From the NCBI RefSeq assembly GCF_018531425.1, contig NZ_JAHBOI010000008.1, positions 1 to 64,000 of the forward strand: a stretch of 64,000 nt of DNA, given 5' to 3'. Source of the stretch: Paenarthrobacter sp. DKR-5. GTDB taxonomy: Bacteria > Actinomycetota > Actinomycetes > Actinomycetales > Micrococcaceae. The notes below the pieces were generated by a model. That model made no database searches. It was not told the DNA's origin and saw only the letters and a list, made by a program, of their open reading frames with translations. Position numbers and translations under genes: made by a program. Positions 15,667-25,051 of this stretch are shown here, piece by piece; position 1 is the first letter of the stretch, and each line of letters opens with the position of its first letter.

Positions 15667-18600
15667 ATGTCCGGGCCCGCCTATCCTCTCGTTGATGTCA
15701 ACGACCTCATCAGGATGGTCGGCGCCACCGCGTACCACCGGGGCAGGGCCTACACGCGGGAGGGTGCCGTCGCCAGCCTTGACTGGGATGAGACCACCGG
15801 GTTCCTCGACGCCCGGGTCTCCGGAACGGCTCCCACGCCGTACCACGTGCGGGTCCAGCTGGTCCACCGGGGCGAGGGCTACCGGATGGCCGGGGACACC
15901 TGCACCTGCCCGGTGGGCTACGGCTGCAAGCACGTCGCTGCGGCGGTCACGGCCTCGAATCTGGAGCATGTCCGCCAGCGCCAGGGGCTGCTCTCCGCCG
16001 CCACCGCACCCTCCGGGACCGACTGGCAGCGCACCTTGGACGGCCTGATCGGTTCTCCCGCCACCGCCCCGGAGCCGTCCGGCAGGTCCGTCACTCCGCT
16101 GGGTCTGCAGTTCGACCTGCGGGATCTGGGCACGGCCCGGTCGGGCCGCTGGGGGGCCTCCCCGTTGAAGCGGGCCGCCAAGCGCCACCACTACCAGCTC
16201 GGCGTGCGGCCAGTGGTGCCGGGCGCCAAGGGCAACTGGGTCCGCAACAACCTGTCCTGGGGCAGCATCGGGTACCAGACCTACGGGCTGAAGCTGGACC
16301 CGGAGCAGCACCGCTGGTTCTCCCAGTTCCCCTCGCTGCACCGGGGCACCGGCATCACCTATTTCGGCCAAAACGACTCCTGGCTCTACCTCGACGACTT
16401 CGCCAACCCGCTGCTCTGGCAACTGCTGGCCGACGCGCAACGGCTGGGCATCGCGTTCGTCGGGGCGAAGAAGAGCCTGAGCGTCGTCGTCGGCGAGCGC
16501 GCAGTGCTGGGCATGGATGCGCGTCAGGACGACGCCGGGCTGGAGCTGACGCCCGTCCTCACCATCGACGGCGCACAGCACCCGCTGGAGTCCGCCGGAC
16601 TGACCGGGAACCACGGCGTCTACACTTACCGGCCGCAACCTGACCCGGTGGTCACGCTCGCCCCGACAGTGCGCCCGCTGACAGAACAGGACGAGCAGCT
16701 CATTGAGCAGCCCCGGCCCGTCACTGTTCCCGCCGAGGACGCCGGGACCTTCCTGGAGCGCTACTACCCGGTGCTGCAGCAGCGGCTGGCCGTGACCAGC
16801 AGCGACGGCTCGGTCAGCTTCCCGGAGCTCGCTCCTCCGCTGCTCGTGCTCACCGCGAAGTTCAAGGCCGGCCATACCCTCACGCTGGACTGGTCCTGGG
16901 AGTACCGGCACGGCGCGGCCGTCGACACGAAGCCGCTGTTCGCCGCAGCCGGCGACACCGGCTACCGGGATACGGCAGCGGAAACGGCGGTGCTCGCCTC
17001 GGTGTCCCGGGCACTGCGCGGCGCCGACGTCCGCCAGCGCACCCTGGAGGACCTGGACGCCGCAGAATTTGCCGAGCATTCCATCCCCTTGCTGGAGAAG
17101 CTCGACGGCGTGCGGGTGGACATCAAGGGCAAGCGGCCGGACTACCGCGAGCTGACCGACGAACCCCAGCTGGTGATCAGCACCGTCGAATCCGACCGCC
17201 GGGACTGGTTCGACCTGGGTGTGATGGTCAAGGTCGGCGGCAAATCGATCCCCTTCGACCACATCTTCAAGGCCCTCGCCAAGGGCAAATCCAAGGTGCT
17301 GCTCACGGACGGCCGGTACTTCTCCATCAACCGGCCGGAGTTCCAGCAGCTGAACCGGCTGATCGAGGACTCGCGCGAGCTGCAGGAGTGGGAAACCGGA
17401 CCCCGGATCAGCCGCTACCAGGCCGGGCTCTGGGAGGAACTGGAGGAACTCGCGGGCGAAACCGTGCAGGCCCAGGCCTGGCGCCAGTCCGTGAAGGGGC
17501 TGCTGGACTTCGCCTCCTCGGACCGGGTGCACCTCGGCGCCGCTGCCCTGCCGCGCGGGCTCAAGGCGGAGCTGCGCCCCTACCAGCTGGAGGGCTACCA
17601 GTGGCTGGCGTTCCTCTGGGAGCACTCGCTCGGCGGCGTGCTCGCGGACGACATGGGCCTCGGCAAGACGCTGCAGACCCTGGCCCTGCTCTCGCATGCG
17701 CGGGAGGTTGAGCGGGAAGCCGCCCCGCGCCCGTTCCTCGTGGTCGCTCCGACGTCGGTGGTACCGAACTGGGCCTCCGAGGCGCAGCGCTTCACGCCGG
17801 ATCTGAAGGTCGTCACCGTCTCGGACAGCTCCACCAAGGGCAAGGTGCCGCTGGCCGACGCGGTGGCAGGGGCCGACGTCGTCGTCACCTCCTACACGCT
17901 GTTCCGGCTGGACTTTGACCGGTACCGGGCGCTGGGCTGGGACGGGCTGATCCTGGACGAGGCCCAGTTCGTGAAGAACAAGGGCACGCGTGTGCACCAA
18001 TGCGCCCGGGACCTGGACGCGCCGTTCAAGCTCGCGATCACCGGCACGCCGATGGAAAACAACCTGATGGAGCTGTGGTCCCTCTTCGCGATCGTCGCCC
18101 CGGGCCTGTTCCCGTCCGCCCGGCTGTTCGCCGAGGACTACCAGAGGCCGATCGAGCGCAACGGGGATGAGCGCAAGCTGGCGACCTTGCGGCGGCGGAT
18201 CCGGCCCCTGATGATGCGCCGCACCAAGGAGGCGGTCGCCAAGGAGCTGCCGGCGAAGCAGGAGCAGGTGCTCGAAGTGGAGCTCGGCCCCAAGCACCGG
18301 AAGATTTATCAGACGCACCTGCAGCGCGAGCGGCAGAAGATCATGGGCCTGCTCGAGGACCTGGACCGGCAGCGGTTCATCGTCTTCCGCTCCCTCACCC
18401 TGCTGCGGCTGATGAGCCTGGACGCGTCGCTGGTGGATGAGGCGTACGACGGGGTGCCGTCCGCCAAGCTGGATGCGTTGTTCGAGCAGCTCGAGGACGT
18501 GCTCGCCGAGGGCCACCGCGCGCTCGTGTTCAGCCAGTTCACCTCCTTCCTGAAGAAGGCCGCCGCCCGGCTGGACGCCGAAGGGGTCGAATACACCTAC

Positions 18601-18966
18601 CTCGACGGCTCCACGCGGCGCCGGGCGGAGGTCATCGAGAAGTTCAAGTCCGGCCACGCCGGGGTGTTCCTGATCAGCCTCAAGGCCGGCGGGTTCGGCC
18701 TGAACCTGACCGAGGCGGACTACTGCTTCCTGCTGGACCCGTGGTGGAACCCTGCCACCGAGGCCCAGGCGGTGGACCGCACCCACCGGATCGGCCAGAC
18801 GCGCAACGTCATGGTCTACCGGATGGTCGCCAAGGGAACCATCGAGGAAAAGGTCATGGCCCTGAAGGAACAAAAGGCCAAGCTCTTCAGCTCCGTGATG
18901 GACGACGACGCCGCGTTCAGTTCAGCGCTCACCGCCGAGGATATCCGCGGGCTGCTGGAGGTGTAG
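15667..18966 (+). CDS. SNF2-family helicase with N-terminal SWIM zinc finger
   Basis: The protein is 1099 residues. Residues 79-89 form a SWIM zinc finger (CxC, five residues, CxH: Cys79, Cys81, Cys87, His89). A large middle region of about 450 residues has no motif I can name. The C-terminal half is a SNF2 ATPase: DDMGLGKTLQTLALL near residue 660, DEAQ near 764, then KAGGFGLNLTEADYCFLLDPWWNP and QAVDRTHRIGQ for motifs V and VI. Such proteins translocate on DNA and remodel nucleoprotein or RNA polymerase. It stands alone in this window, so its partner process is not shown. Confidence 0.92.
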   Translation: MSGPAYPLVDVNDLIRMVGATAYHRGRAYTREGAVASLDWDETTGFLDARVSGTAPTPYHVRVQLVHRGEGYRMAGDTCTCPVGYGCKHVAAAVTASNLEHVRQRQGLLSAATAPSGTDWQRTLDGLIGSPATAPEPSGRSVTPLGLQFDLRDLGTARSGRWGASPLKRAAKRHHYQLGVRPVVPGAKGNWVRNNLSWGSIGYQTYGLKLDPEQHRWFSQFPSLHRGTGITYFGQNDSWLYLDDFANPLLWQLLADAQRLGIAFVGAKKSLSVVVGERAVLGMDARQDDAGLELTPVLTIDGAQHPLESAGLTGNHGVYTYRPQPDPVVTLAPTVRPLTEQDEQLIEQPRPVTVPAEDAGTFLERYYPVLQQRLAVTSSDGSVSFPELAPPLLVLTAKFKAGHTLTLDWSWEYRHGAAVDTKPLFAAAGDTGYRDTAAETAVLASVSRALRGADVRQRTLEDLDAAEFAEHSIPLLEKLDGVRVDIKGKRPDYRELTDEPQLVISTVESDRRDWFDLGVMVKVGGKSIPFDHIFKALAKGKSKVLLTDGRYFSINRPEFQQLNRLIEDSRELQEWETGPRISRYQAGLWEELEELAGETVQAQAWRQSVKGLLDFASSDRVHLGAAALPRGLKAELRPYQLEGYQWLAFLWEHSLGGVLADDMGLGKTLQTLALLSHAREVEREAAPRPFLVVAPTSVVPNWASEAQRFTPDLKVVTVSDSSTKGKVPLADAVAGADVVVTSYTLFRLDFDRYRALGWDGLILDEAQFVKNKGTRVHQCARDLDAPFKLAITGTPMENNLMELWSLFAIVAPGLFPSARLFAEDYQRPIERNGDERKLATLRRRIRPLMMRRTKEAVAKELPAKQEQVLEVELGPKHRKIYQTHLQRERQKIMGLLEDLDRQRFIVFRSLTLLRLMSLDASLVDEAYDGVPSAKLDALFEQLEDVLAEGHRALVFSQFTSFLKKAAARLDAEGVEYTYLDGSTRRRAEVIEKFKSGHAGVFLISLKAGGFGLNLTEADYCFLLDPWWNPATEAQAVDRTHRIGQTRNVMVYRMVAKGTIEEKVMALKEQKAKLFSSVMDDDAAFSSALTAEDIRGLLEV

Positions 18967-19013
18967 CAGGCCTACCTCTACCGGCCGGGCGGAGTGAGTG
19001 GTAGCACTGAGAC

Positions 19014-20171
19014 ATGGACACCTGCCGTCCCTCCCCCATCACGTTCCGCCGCCGGCCCGCTGCCGCAGCAGCCGCTTTCGCCGCGGGGTTGCTGCTCTCA
19101 GCGACGGCCTGCACCGCGCCCCAGCCTGCCGGGCCGCAGGACACCTCTTCAGCTTCGGCTGGGACGGCCACGGGCGCACCTGCAGCCACCGGCACGGCCT
19201 CGGCGCCGGCCACGAAACCGTCCGGCGCAGCCAAGGGCAGCACAGGCTCATCCTCCGGGACCGTCTCCATCCCGCAGATCGTCAAGGATGTCGAACCGTC
19301 CGTGGTGACGATCCGCACGGATGAGGGCCTGGGCAGCGGCGTGGTCTACCGGGCGGACGGGACCATCCTGTCAGACGCCCACGTGGTGGAGGACCAGCAG
19401 AAGCAGCCGTTCAGGACCGTGCAGGTGCAGTTCGCGGACGGCAGCCAGGCGGACGCAACGGTGGTCGGCGTCGACAACCCGACCGACGTCGCCGTGATCA
19501 AGGCGAAGCGGACCGGTCTGCCGGCCGCAACCTTCGCCACCGCGGAGCCGGAAGTCGGTTCGCTCACCGTGGTGATCGGGACGCCGCTCGGGCTGACCGA
19601 GACGGTGACGAGCGGCATCGTGTCCGGCCTGCACCGGAACATGCCGCCATCCCAGGAGTCACCCAGCGGATCCCTTGACCTGCTGCAAACCGATGCGGCG
19701 ATCTCCCCCGGCAACTCGGGTGGCGCCGTCGTCGGCCCTGACGGGAAGGTGATCGGCCTGTCCGAGGCCTACATCCCGCCGAGTTCCGGGGCCGTGGCAA
19801 TCGGCTTCGTGACGCCGTCGACCACTGTCACGAACGTGGCCGAGCAGCTGCTCAAGAACGGGACCGTCAAGCACGCCCTGCTCGGTGTCGTGCCGACCGA
19901 CCTGACGCCGCAGATCGCCCAGCAGTTCAATCTCTCCGCGACGGAGGGTGCACTGGTGATCGACGTCAGCTCGGGCGGACCGGCCGCGAAAGCCGGCATT
20001 TCGGCCGGCGACATCATCATCTCCTTCGGCGGCACAAAGGTCAGCAGCGTCACCGACCTGCTCGCCGCCCTCCGCCAGCACGACCCGGGGCAGCGGGTGG
20101 ATGTGACCGTCCGGCGCGGCTCGGGCACCAAGACCGTCTCGGTCACCCTCGGCAACAGCGCCGGCGGCTAG
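19014..20171 (+). CDS. HtrA-type serine protease with PDZ domain (S1C family)
   Basis: The protein is 385 residues. A signal sequence ends LLLSATACTAP, so Cys33 may be lipidated, although the box is imperfect. About 50 Ser/Thr/Ala-rich linker residues follow. The trypsin-like domain shows His123 (SDAHVVED), Asp158 (NPTDVAVIK) and Ser235 (SPGNSGGA), a complete triad. A single PDZ domain occupies about 285-380 (GAL..DVSSGGPAAKAGISAGDIIISFGG). It is a surface quality-control or signalling protease. Confidence 0.92.
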   Translation: MDTCRPSPITFRRRPAAAAAAFAAGLLLSATACTAPQPAGPQDTSSASAGTATGAPAATGTASAPATKPSGAAKGSTGSSSGTVSIPQIVKDVEPSVVTIRTDEGLGSGVVYRADGTILSDAHVVEDQQKQPFRTVQVQFADGSQADATVVGVDNPTDVAVIKAKRTGLPAATFATAEPEVGSLTVVIGTPLGLTETVTSGIVSGLHRNMPPSQESPSGSLDLLQTDAAISPGNSGGAVVGPDGKVIGLSEAYIPPSSGAVAIGFVTPSTTVTNVAEQLLKNGTVKHALLGVVPTDLTPQIAQQFNLSATEGALVIDVSSGGPAAKAGISAGDIIISFGGTKVSSVTDLLAALRQHDPGQRVDVTVRRGSGTKTVSVTLGNSAGG

Positions 20172-20205
20172 AGCCTGGAGAGAGCGCCGGCAGCTAGAGC
20201 GGGCG

Positions 20206-20907
20206 CTAGTCCTCCGCGGGAAGCATTTCGAGCGGCGGCCGCATCTCGCGGATGAGGTCCTCGAAGGTCTGATCCTTCGGGTCCTGCAGCGACAGGACCA
20301 GCCCTTCCGCCAATTCGTTCACCTTCAGGTTCAGCCGCTGGCTCGCCTTGGACAGCAGCGCAAACGCGGCGTCCGGCCCGACCCGCAGCCTGCCCATGAC
20401 GGCGCCTTTGACCTGCTCGATGGCGGCGCGGTGCTGCACGGACCGCTGGACGGCTTCCCGCGCCAGGTTGTCCGACTCCAGATGCACGGTGGAGGTGAGC
20501 TCGGTAAGAATCCCCTGCATGCGCGCCACGCGCCCGTGCGCGTCGTGCAGGCCGCACCCGGTGGCGATCACCTGCCGGACAACGCCGTTGGAGTCCACCA
20601 GCCGCCGGTAGTCGCTGAACGGTTCGCCGCTCCGCAGCGATCTCAACACCAACTCGGAGACAAATTCACGGTCCTCGGGATGGACATGGGCCAGGATGAG
20701 CTCCGTGCTGGGGACCACCTCGCCGCGGACGTAGCCGTGGATCTCGAACATCTCGTCCGACCACTCCCACGCGTCGGACTCGGGAAAGTAGGTAAAAACG
20801 CCAGCGCGCAGGTGGTCATTGCGGCCCAATACGGTTGAGAAGGTGTCTACGCGCGGTTCCCCCTTGCTCTTGCCGTTGAAGGAGTTCGTGGTGGCGTCGG
20901 TCGTCAT
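20206..20907 (-). CDS. PAS-ANTAR domain regulator
   Basis: From the ATG at 20907 the protein is 233 residues. Residues about 35-140 are a PAS sensor (WEWSDEMFEIHGYVRGEVVPS, then HVHPEDREFV and FSDYRRLVDSNG). Residues about 150-205 form an ANTAR domain (RAAIEQVKGAVMGRLRVGPDAAFALLSKASQRLN). ANTAR proteins bind paired hexanucleotide stem-loops in RNA and prevent transcription termination. The much longer ORF upstream is an antisense shadow of the exchanger gene. Its 5' side is an AT-richer, 219-bp divergent promoter region shared with the exchanger. Confidence 0.88.
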   Translation of the reverse strand: MTTDATTNSFNGKSKGEPRVDTFSTVLGRNDHLRAGVFTYFPESDAWEWSDEMFEIHGYVRGEVVPSTELILAHVHPEDREFVSELVLRSLRSGEPFSDYRRLVDSNGVVRQVIATGCGLHDAHGRVARMQGILTELTSTVHLESDNLAREAVQRSVQHRAAIEQVKGAVMGRLRVGPDAAFALLSKASQRLNLKVNELAEGLVLSLQDPKDQTFEDLIREMRPPLEMLPAED

Positions 20908-21126
20908 GATGCTGCTTTCGTGCACGTACTTATGTCGGGTGCGGCCCCTTCTTAACCGCATCCGCTGACTCTTTTTTGGAAGCATACTAAACGGGCACGG
21001 TTTCCGGCATCGAGTAGAGAAAACCATAAGCAGGCTGTTGTTTGCGCTAAAGCAAGTTATTCTAGAGGAACAACCGGTGGCACTGCCGCCGTATCTGCCC
21101 ACCATTTGACCGTGAAGGGGGCGCAG

Positions 21127-22191
21127 GTGGAATCCTTGCCACTGGCGTTGTTGCTCTTGATCTTTGTTGCCGCGGCTGCTGCCATCTGGGTCGCCGGCAT
21201 CCAGCTGTCCAAACAGACCGACATCCTCGATGTGCGGCTGCATCTTGGCTCCGCCTTGGGCGGCCTCATCCTCCTGGCGGTGGCGACGAACCTGCCGGAG
21301 ATAGCCATCACCGTCACCGCCGCCTCCTCCGGCAACGTCGGGGTGGCGGTGGGCAACATTCTGGGTGGTATCGCCGTCCAGACAGTCGTACTCGTCATCC
21401 TCGACCTTTTCGGCACCAAGGGCAGTGAGCCCTTGAGCTACCGGGCGGCGTCGCTGTCCCTGGTGATCGAGGCCATCACCGTCATCGGAGTGCTCGGCGT
21501 CGTCATCGCCGGCAGCCAGATGCCCGGTTCGCTGGTCGCCTTCCGCCTCACGCCGGCCGCGGTGCTGATTACGCTGATCTGGGTGCTCGGACTGATCCTG
21601 GTCAAGCGCTCCCAGAAAGCGCTGCCGTGGCACGAAGCAGGAGAGGCGCCGGGCAGCCAGGCCAAGCCCCGCGGCCACAGCAAGGACGCCTCCTCGAAGA
21701 ACAAGAAGGCGCCCAGCACCGGCAAGGCCCTGACCATCTTCCTCATCGCTGCGGCGGTGACCTTGGCTGCCGGCGTGCTCCTGGAACGCAGCGGGGACGC
21801 GATCGCGGGCCACATCGGTCTTTCCGGCGTCCTGTTCGGGGCGACGTTCCTGGCGCTGGCGACCTCGCTCCCGGAGATCTCCACCGGCCTGGCGTCGGTG
21901 AAGCAGGGGGACTACAAGCTCGCCTTCAGCGACATTTTCGGCGGCAACGCTTTCCTGCCGGTGCTCTTCCTCGTCGCCGTCCTGATCTCCGGAAAGCCCG
22001 TCCTGCCGCAGGCGCAGGCCACGGACATCTACCTCACGGCCCTGGCCATCCTGCTGACCCTGACCTACATCCTCGGGCTGGTGTTCCGGCCCCGGAAGAA
22101 GGTCCTGGGGATGGGGACCGATTCGCTGATTGTCCTCATCCTGTACATCCTCGGCGTCGCCGGCCTGTTCGCCGTCGCCTCCACGGGGTAG
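21127..22191 (+). CDS. Sodium/calcium exchanger-family membrane protein
   Basis: I chose the GTG at 21127, which sits 6 nt after AAGGGGG; an upstream TTG at 21106 lacks a ribosome site. The product is 354 residues with about ten membrane helices. It has the two inverted alpha repeats of cation/Ca exchangers: ATNLPEIAITVTAASSGN...GNILGG in the first half and ATSLPEISTGLASVKQGD...SDIFGGN in the second. A charged cytoplasmic loop rich in Lys (near 180-205) separates the halves. It probably exchanges calcium or another divalent cation against protons or sodium. Confidence 0.88.
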   Translation: MESLPLALLLLIFVAAAAAIWVAGIQLSKQTDILDVRLHLGSALGGLILLAVATNLPEIAITVTAASSGNVGVAVGNILGGIAVQTVVLVILDLFGTKGSEPLSYRAASLSLVIEAITVIGVLGVVIAGSQMPGSLVAFRLTPAAVLITLIWVLGLILVKRSQKALPWHEAGEAPGSQAKPRGHSKDASSKNKKAPSTGKALTIFLIAAAVTLAAGVLLERSGDAIAGHIGLSGVLFGATFLALATSLPEISTGLASVKQGDYKLAFSDIFGGNAFLPVLFLVAVLISGKPVLPQAQATDIYLTALAILLTLTYILGLVFRPRKKVLGMGTDSLIVLILYILGVAGLFAVASTG

Positions 22192-22198
22192 GCGGCGG

Positions 22199-22693
22199 TC
22201 AGTCTCCCTTGGGCTGGCCGGCCACGAGCTTCGCCGCTTCCTGGATCTTGACGATCGCGGCCATCTCCTGGTCGAGGTTCTGCCTCAGCAGCTGCGCGAC
22301 GGCCGGCTGTCCAAGGGCATCGGCGCTCGTGATGAGCCCCTCGTACACCGCCGTTTCGTAGTGTTCCGTCTCAAGCGCACCGGAGAGGACGACGACGTCG
22401 GCCAGCCCGGCGTCGGTCTTGCGCAGCGTGGCCTTTCCCTCTTTGGCCAGGCCCTTCGTGGTCGGCGACGGCGACTCGTGCACCGGCTGGCCCAGCAGGG
22501 AGAAGCACTGCTCGAGGTTCGCGATCTGCTGCCGCGTCTCCCCCGCGTGCTCGCGGAAAAGCGTCTTCAGGTCCGCCCGCTGCGCCTCTGACTCCAGATC
22601 CTCCAGCATGTGCAGCGAGTCCTTCTCCATCGTCATCGCCGATCCCAGCTTGAAAATGAAGAGCTGTTCGGGTGTTTCCAGATGTTCAAACAT
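22199..22693 (-). CDS. Ferritin-like DUF892/YciE-type protein
   Basis: The ATG at 22693 follows GGAGGAA; the protein is 164 residues. It is a four-helix bundle with Glu and His spaced for a di-metal site: MEKDSLHMLEDLE, REHAGETRQQI, GALETEHYETAVYEGL and NLDQEMAA. The family (YciE/YciF) is linked with stress responses and may bind iron. It lies downstream of a decarboxylase gene that has lost its catalytic core, and the two are probably co-transcribed. Confidence 0.88.
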   Translation of the reverse strand: MFEHLETPEQLFIFKLGSAMTMEKDSLHMLEDLESEAQRADLKTLFREHAGETRQQIANLEQCFSLLGQPVHESPSPTTKGLAKEGKATLRKTDAGLADVVVLSGALETEHYETAVYEGLITSADALGQPAVAQLLRQNLDQEMAAIVKIQEAAKLVAGQPKGD

Positions 22694-22747
22694 TGTTCCT
22701 CCTGTTGGTCGGGCCCTGCCGGGACCGGGTCTATTCCTGCACGACAT

Positions 22748-23083
22748 CTATTCCTGCACGACGCGGATTGTATTGAAGTCGGGGTCCGCCGGGTCCGGGA
22801 GCACCATGCCGGCTTCGGAGCCGGTCCGCAGGTACTCCAGGACGCCGTCGTTCAGCCGTTCGCCGGGAACCACAGCCGGAACACCCGGCGCTCCGGAGGA
22901 TGACCGGTCATCAAGACCCGCCGTGGCCAGCACGTCGGAACGGAAGGTGTCGATGCCGAGCGTCTGGACGGTCCGCGGGTCCGCTCCCCTGCCCCGGCGG
23001 TGGCCCGGCGGCGTGAAGCCGTACCGGTCGAGCTTGTGATACTCGACGAGTCCGTCAAGGATCGGGGCCTCCCTTTGGTCCAT
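22748..23083 (-). pseudogene. Orn/Lys/Arg decarboxylase remnant with in-frame deletion of the PLP domain
   Basis: The ORF is 111 residues with a good ribosome site (GAGGAG). Residues 1-63 match the N-terminus of Orn/Lys/Arg decarboxylases (LVEYHKLDRYGFTPPGHR, then FRSDVLATAGLDDRSSS). Residues about 65-111 match their C-terminus (GVPAVVPGERLNDGVLEYL...GMVLPDPADPDFNTIRVV). The usual 350-400 residues between, including the PLP lysine, are absent. The reading frame is intact across the join near nucleotide 22895, so an in-frame internal deletion is the simplest reading. The product cannot be a decarboxylase. A stable short protein remains possible. Confidence 0.82.
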
Positions 23084-23193
23084 GCCGGCGACTCCTCAGG
23101 TTGGGTTCCACATAGTAAGCTTGCTTCTCATTCTTGTGGTGGCGCGTCCCCGGCGCAACCTTCACCGCTCCGGCGGAAGCTAGGCTCTCCTGC

Positions 23194-24594
23194 ATGGAGC
23201 CTTCACCGTCACAACCTTCCGTCCCGGTCGAGGCGCTCACGCGCAGCGTGGACGAAGGGTTTCCCCTGGCCCTGCAGGAGCTGAAGACGCTGGTGGCCGT
23301 GCCGGGAATCGCATGGCCGGCCTTCGACCCGTCCGAGCTGCGCCTGAGCGCCGACCTGGTGGCCGGCCTCGCCGCGGCGGCCGGGCTGTCCGACGTGCGG
23401 ATCCTCGCTGCTGCCACGGCGGACGGCACGCCCGGGAGCCCGGCCGTCCTCGCCCGCAAGCCCGCACAGCCCGGGTGGCCGACGGTGCTGCTGTACGCCC
23501 ATCACGACGTCCAACCGCCCGGGGAACGCGCCGAATGGGAGAGCGAGCCCTTCGCCGCTGTCGAGCGCGACGGCCGGCTGTGGGGACGAGGGGTCGCGGA
23601 CGACAAATCGGGAATCATCACACACCTTGCCGCTTTCCGGGCCCTCACCCAGGTCCTGGGCGACGACGTCGGGCTCGGCGTCACCCTCTTCGTCGAGGGC
23701 GAGGAAGAAGCCGGCTCACCATCGCTGGCCGCCTTCCTGGACGACCACGAGGCAGCCCTTCGCGCCGACGTCGCGGTCGTGGCCGATTCCGGGGTCTGGC
23801 AGGTAGGCGTTCCGGCGCTCACCACCAGCCTGCGCGGGCTCATCGATGGCACGATCGAACTGCGGGCCCTGGGCCACGGACTCCATTCGGGCACCTACGG
23901 CGGCCCCGCCCTCGACGCGGTAACGCTGCTGGCCCAGCTGATCGCCAGCTTCCACGACGCCACCGGCGCGGTCGCCGTCGACGGGCTGGCATCAAGCGAC
24001 ACGGTGGACGCGGACATGACGGAGGAATCCTTCCGGCTGGACGCCCGCATCCCGGACAGCGTCCGTCTGGCCGGCACCGGGCCGATCACGGCGCGGCTGT
24101 GGAACAAGCCGGCACTGGCCATTACCGGCATCGACGCTCCGGCCGTCGCGGTGGCCTCGAATACACTCATCCCCTCGGCCCGCGCCAAAGTGAGCCTGCG
24201 GCTGGCGCCGGGCGACAGCCCCGGGAACGCGTTCGAGGCGATGCGCACGCACATCGAGGCACACACCCCGATGGGCGCCGAAGTCACTTTCACTCCGGGG
24301 CGTGCGAGTTCACCCTTTGCCGCGGACACCACCTCGCCGGCCGTCCGTGGCGCCCTGTGGGCGATGCGGGAGGCCTGGCACGCCGCTCCGGTCCTGATGG
24401 GGGTGGGTGGTTCCATCCCCATTGTGGCAGCCCTCGCCGAGCGCTACCCGCAGGCCCAGATCCTGATCACCGGCGCTGAAGATCCGGACACCCGGGCGCA
24501 CGGAGCCAATGAGTCCCTTCATCTGGGCGAGTTTCGCCGGTCCATCCTCGCCGAGACGCTCCTGCTGGCCCAACTCGCTCTCGCAAAATCATAA
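23194..24594 (+). CDS. M20-family metallopeptidase (dipeptidase)
   Basis: From the ATG at 23194 the protein is 466 residues, the usual size for M20 dipeptidases. Metal-site landmarks are LLYAHHDVQPPG (His and the catalytic Asp), RLWGRGVADDKSG (bridging Asp), FVEGEEEAGSP (catalytic Glu and metal Glu), AVVADSG and a late His in GANESLHLGEF. A dimerisation lid domain interrupts the catalytic domain in the middle. It probably cleaves dipeptides or small N-acyl amino acids in the cytoplasm. It is divergent from the decarboxylase remnant. Confidence 0.9.
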   Translation: MEPSPSQPSVPVEALTRSVDEGFPLALQELKTLVAVPGIAWPAFDPSELRLSADLVAGLAAAAGLSDVRILAAATADGTPGSPAVLARKPAQPGWPTVLLYAHHDVQPPGERAEWESEPFAAVERDGRLWGRGVADDKSGIITHLAAFRALTQVLGDDVGLGVTLFVEGEEEAGSPSLAAFLDDHEAALRADVAVVADSGVWQVGVPALTTSLRGLIDGTIELRALGHGLHSGTYGGPALDAVTLLAQLIASFHDATGAVAVDGLASSDTVDADMTEESFRLDARIPDSVRLAGTGPITARLWNKPALAITGIDAPAVAVASNTLIPSARAKVSLRLAPGDSPGNAFEAMRTHIEAHTPMGAEVTFTPGRASSPFAADTTSPAVRGALWAMREAWHAAPVLMGVGGSIPIVAALAERYPQAQILITGAEDPDTRAHGANESLHLGEFRRSILAETLLLAQLALAKS

Positions 24595-24646
24595 GCTTGC
24601 TGATAGTTTTTCGGCATAGGACGCCGATCCGTTCGAAGGAGAGCCG

Positions 24647-24985
24647 GTGCACTTGCCTTACAGCTTCACGACCTACGGGACGGACGCGGACGTGCGTCTT
24701 GGCCTCGCCATCCTCAAAGACCCCTCCTACAGCGTCTATCTCGACGATGAATACAGCTACATCGCGATCTTCCTCGACTATCCGGAGGCCAACCACGTGT
24801 ACTGCGCCGGGACGGTCGGGAACGGGCATCTGATCGACTATTTCCAGCGCTGTTACCTCGACACCGTCATCGCGCAGGCGTGGCGGCACGGGCTGCCGCT
24901 CCGCGTGCACCACCACATCAGCGACGAGGAGCGGATTCTGCACGAAGCGCACCTGGCGCACGGGCACGGCCTCGAAGCTTCGTAG
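24647..24985 (+). CDS. Conserved-looking hypothetical protein
   Basis: The GTG start is 4 nt after AAGGAGAG, giving 112 residues. The sequence is rich in Tyr, His and Asp with no signal or membrane segment (FTTYGTDADVRLGLAILKDPSYSVYLDDEYSYIAIF). The C-terminus contains a His cluster (VHHHISDEERILHEAHLAHGHG) that could bind a metal. I do not recognise a family. Coding is supported by the ribosome site, codon-position GC pattern and lack of a competing frame. Confidence 0.7.
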   Translation: MHLPYSFTTYGTDADVRLGLAILKDPSYSVYLDDEYSYIAIFLDYPEANHVYCAGTVGNGHLIDYFQRCYLDTVIAQAWRHGLPLRVHHHISDEERILHEAHLAHGHGLEAS

Positions 24986-25051
24986 CCCGTGCCCGCACGC
25001 ACCGAACGCCCGGACTCTGCTTTTTCTGCAGGGGCCTCAGCCGCCGGGGCC

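Noticed and set aside
15241-18873. A 1210-codon minus-strand frame opposite the SNF2 gene
   Set aside because: It is an antisense shadow; only its last part overlaps the haloacid dehalogenase gene, in another frame, and it has no recognisable domain.
15667-18966. SNF2 helicase as part of a phage-defence island
   Set aside because: The neighbouring genes are a dehalogenase set and an HtrA-type protease, with no methylase, nuclease or other defence partner.
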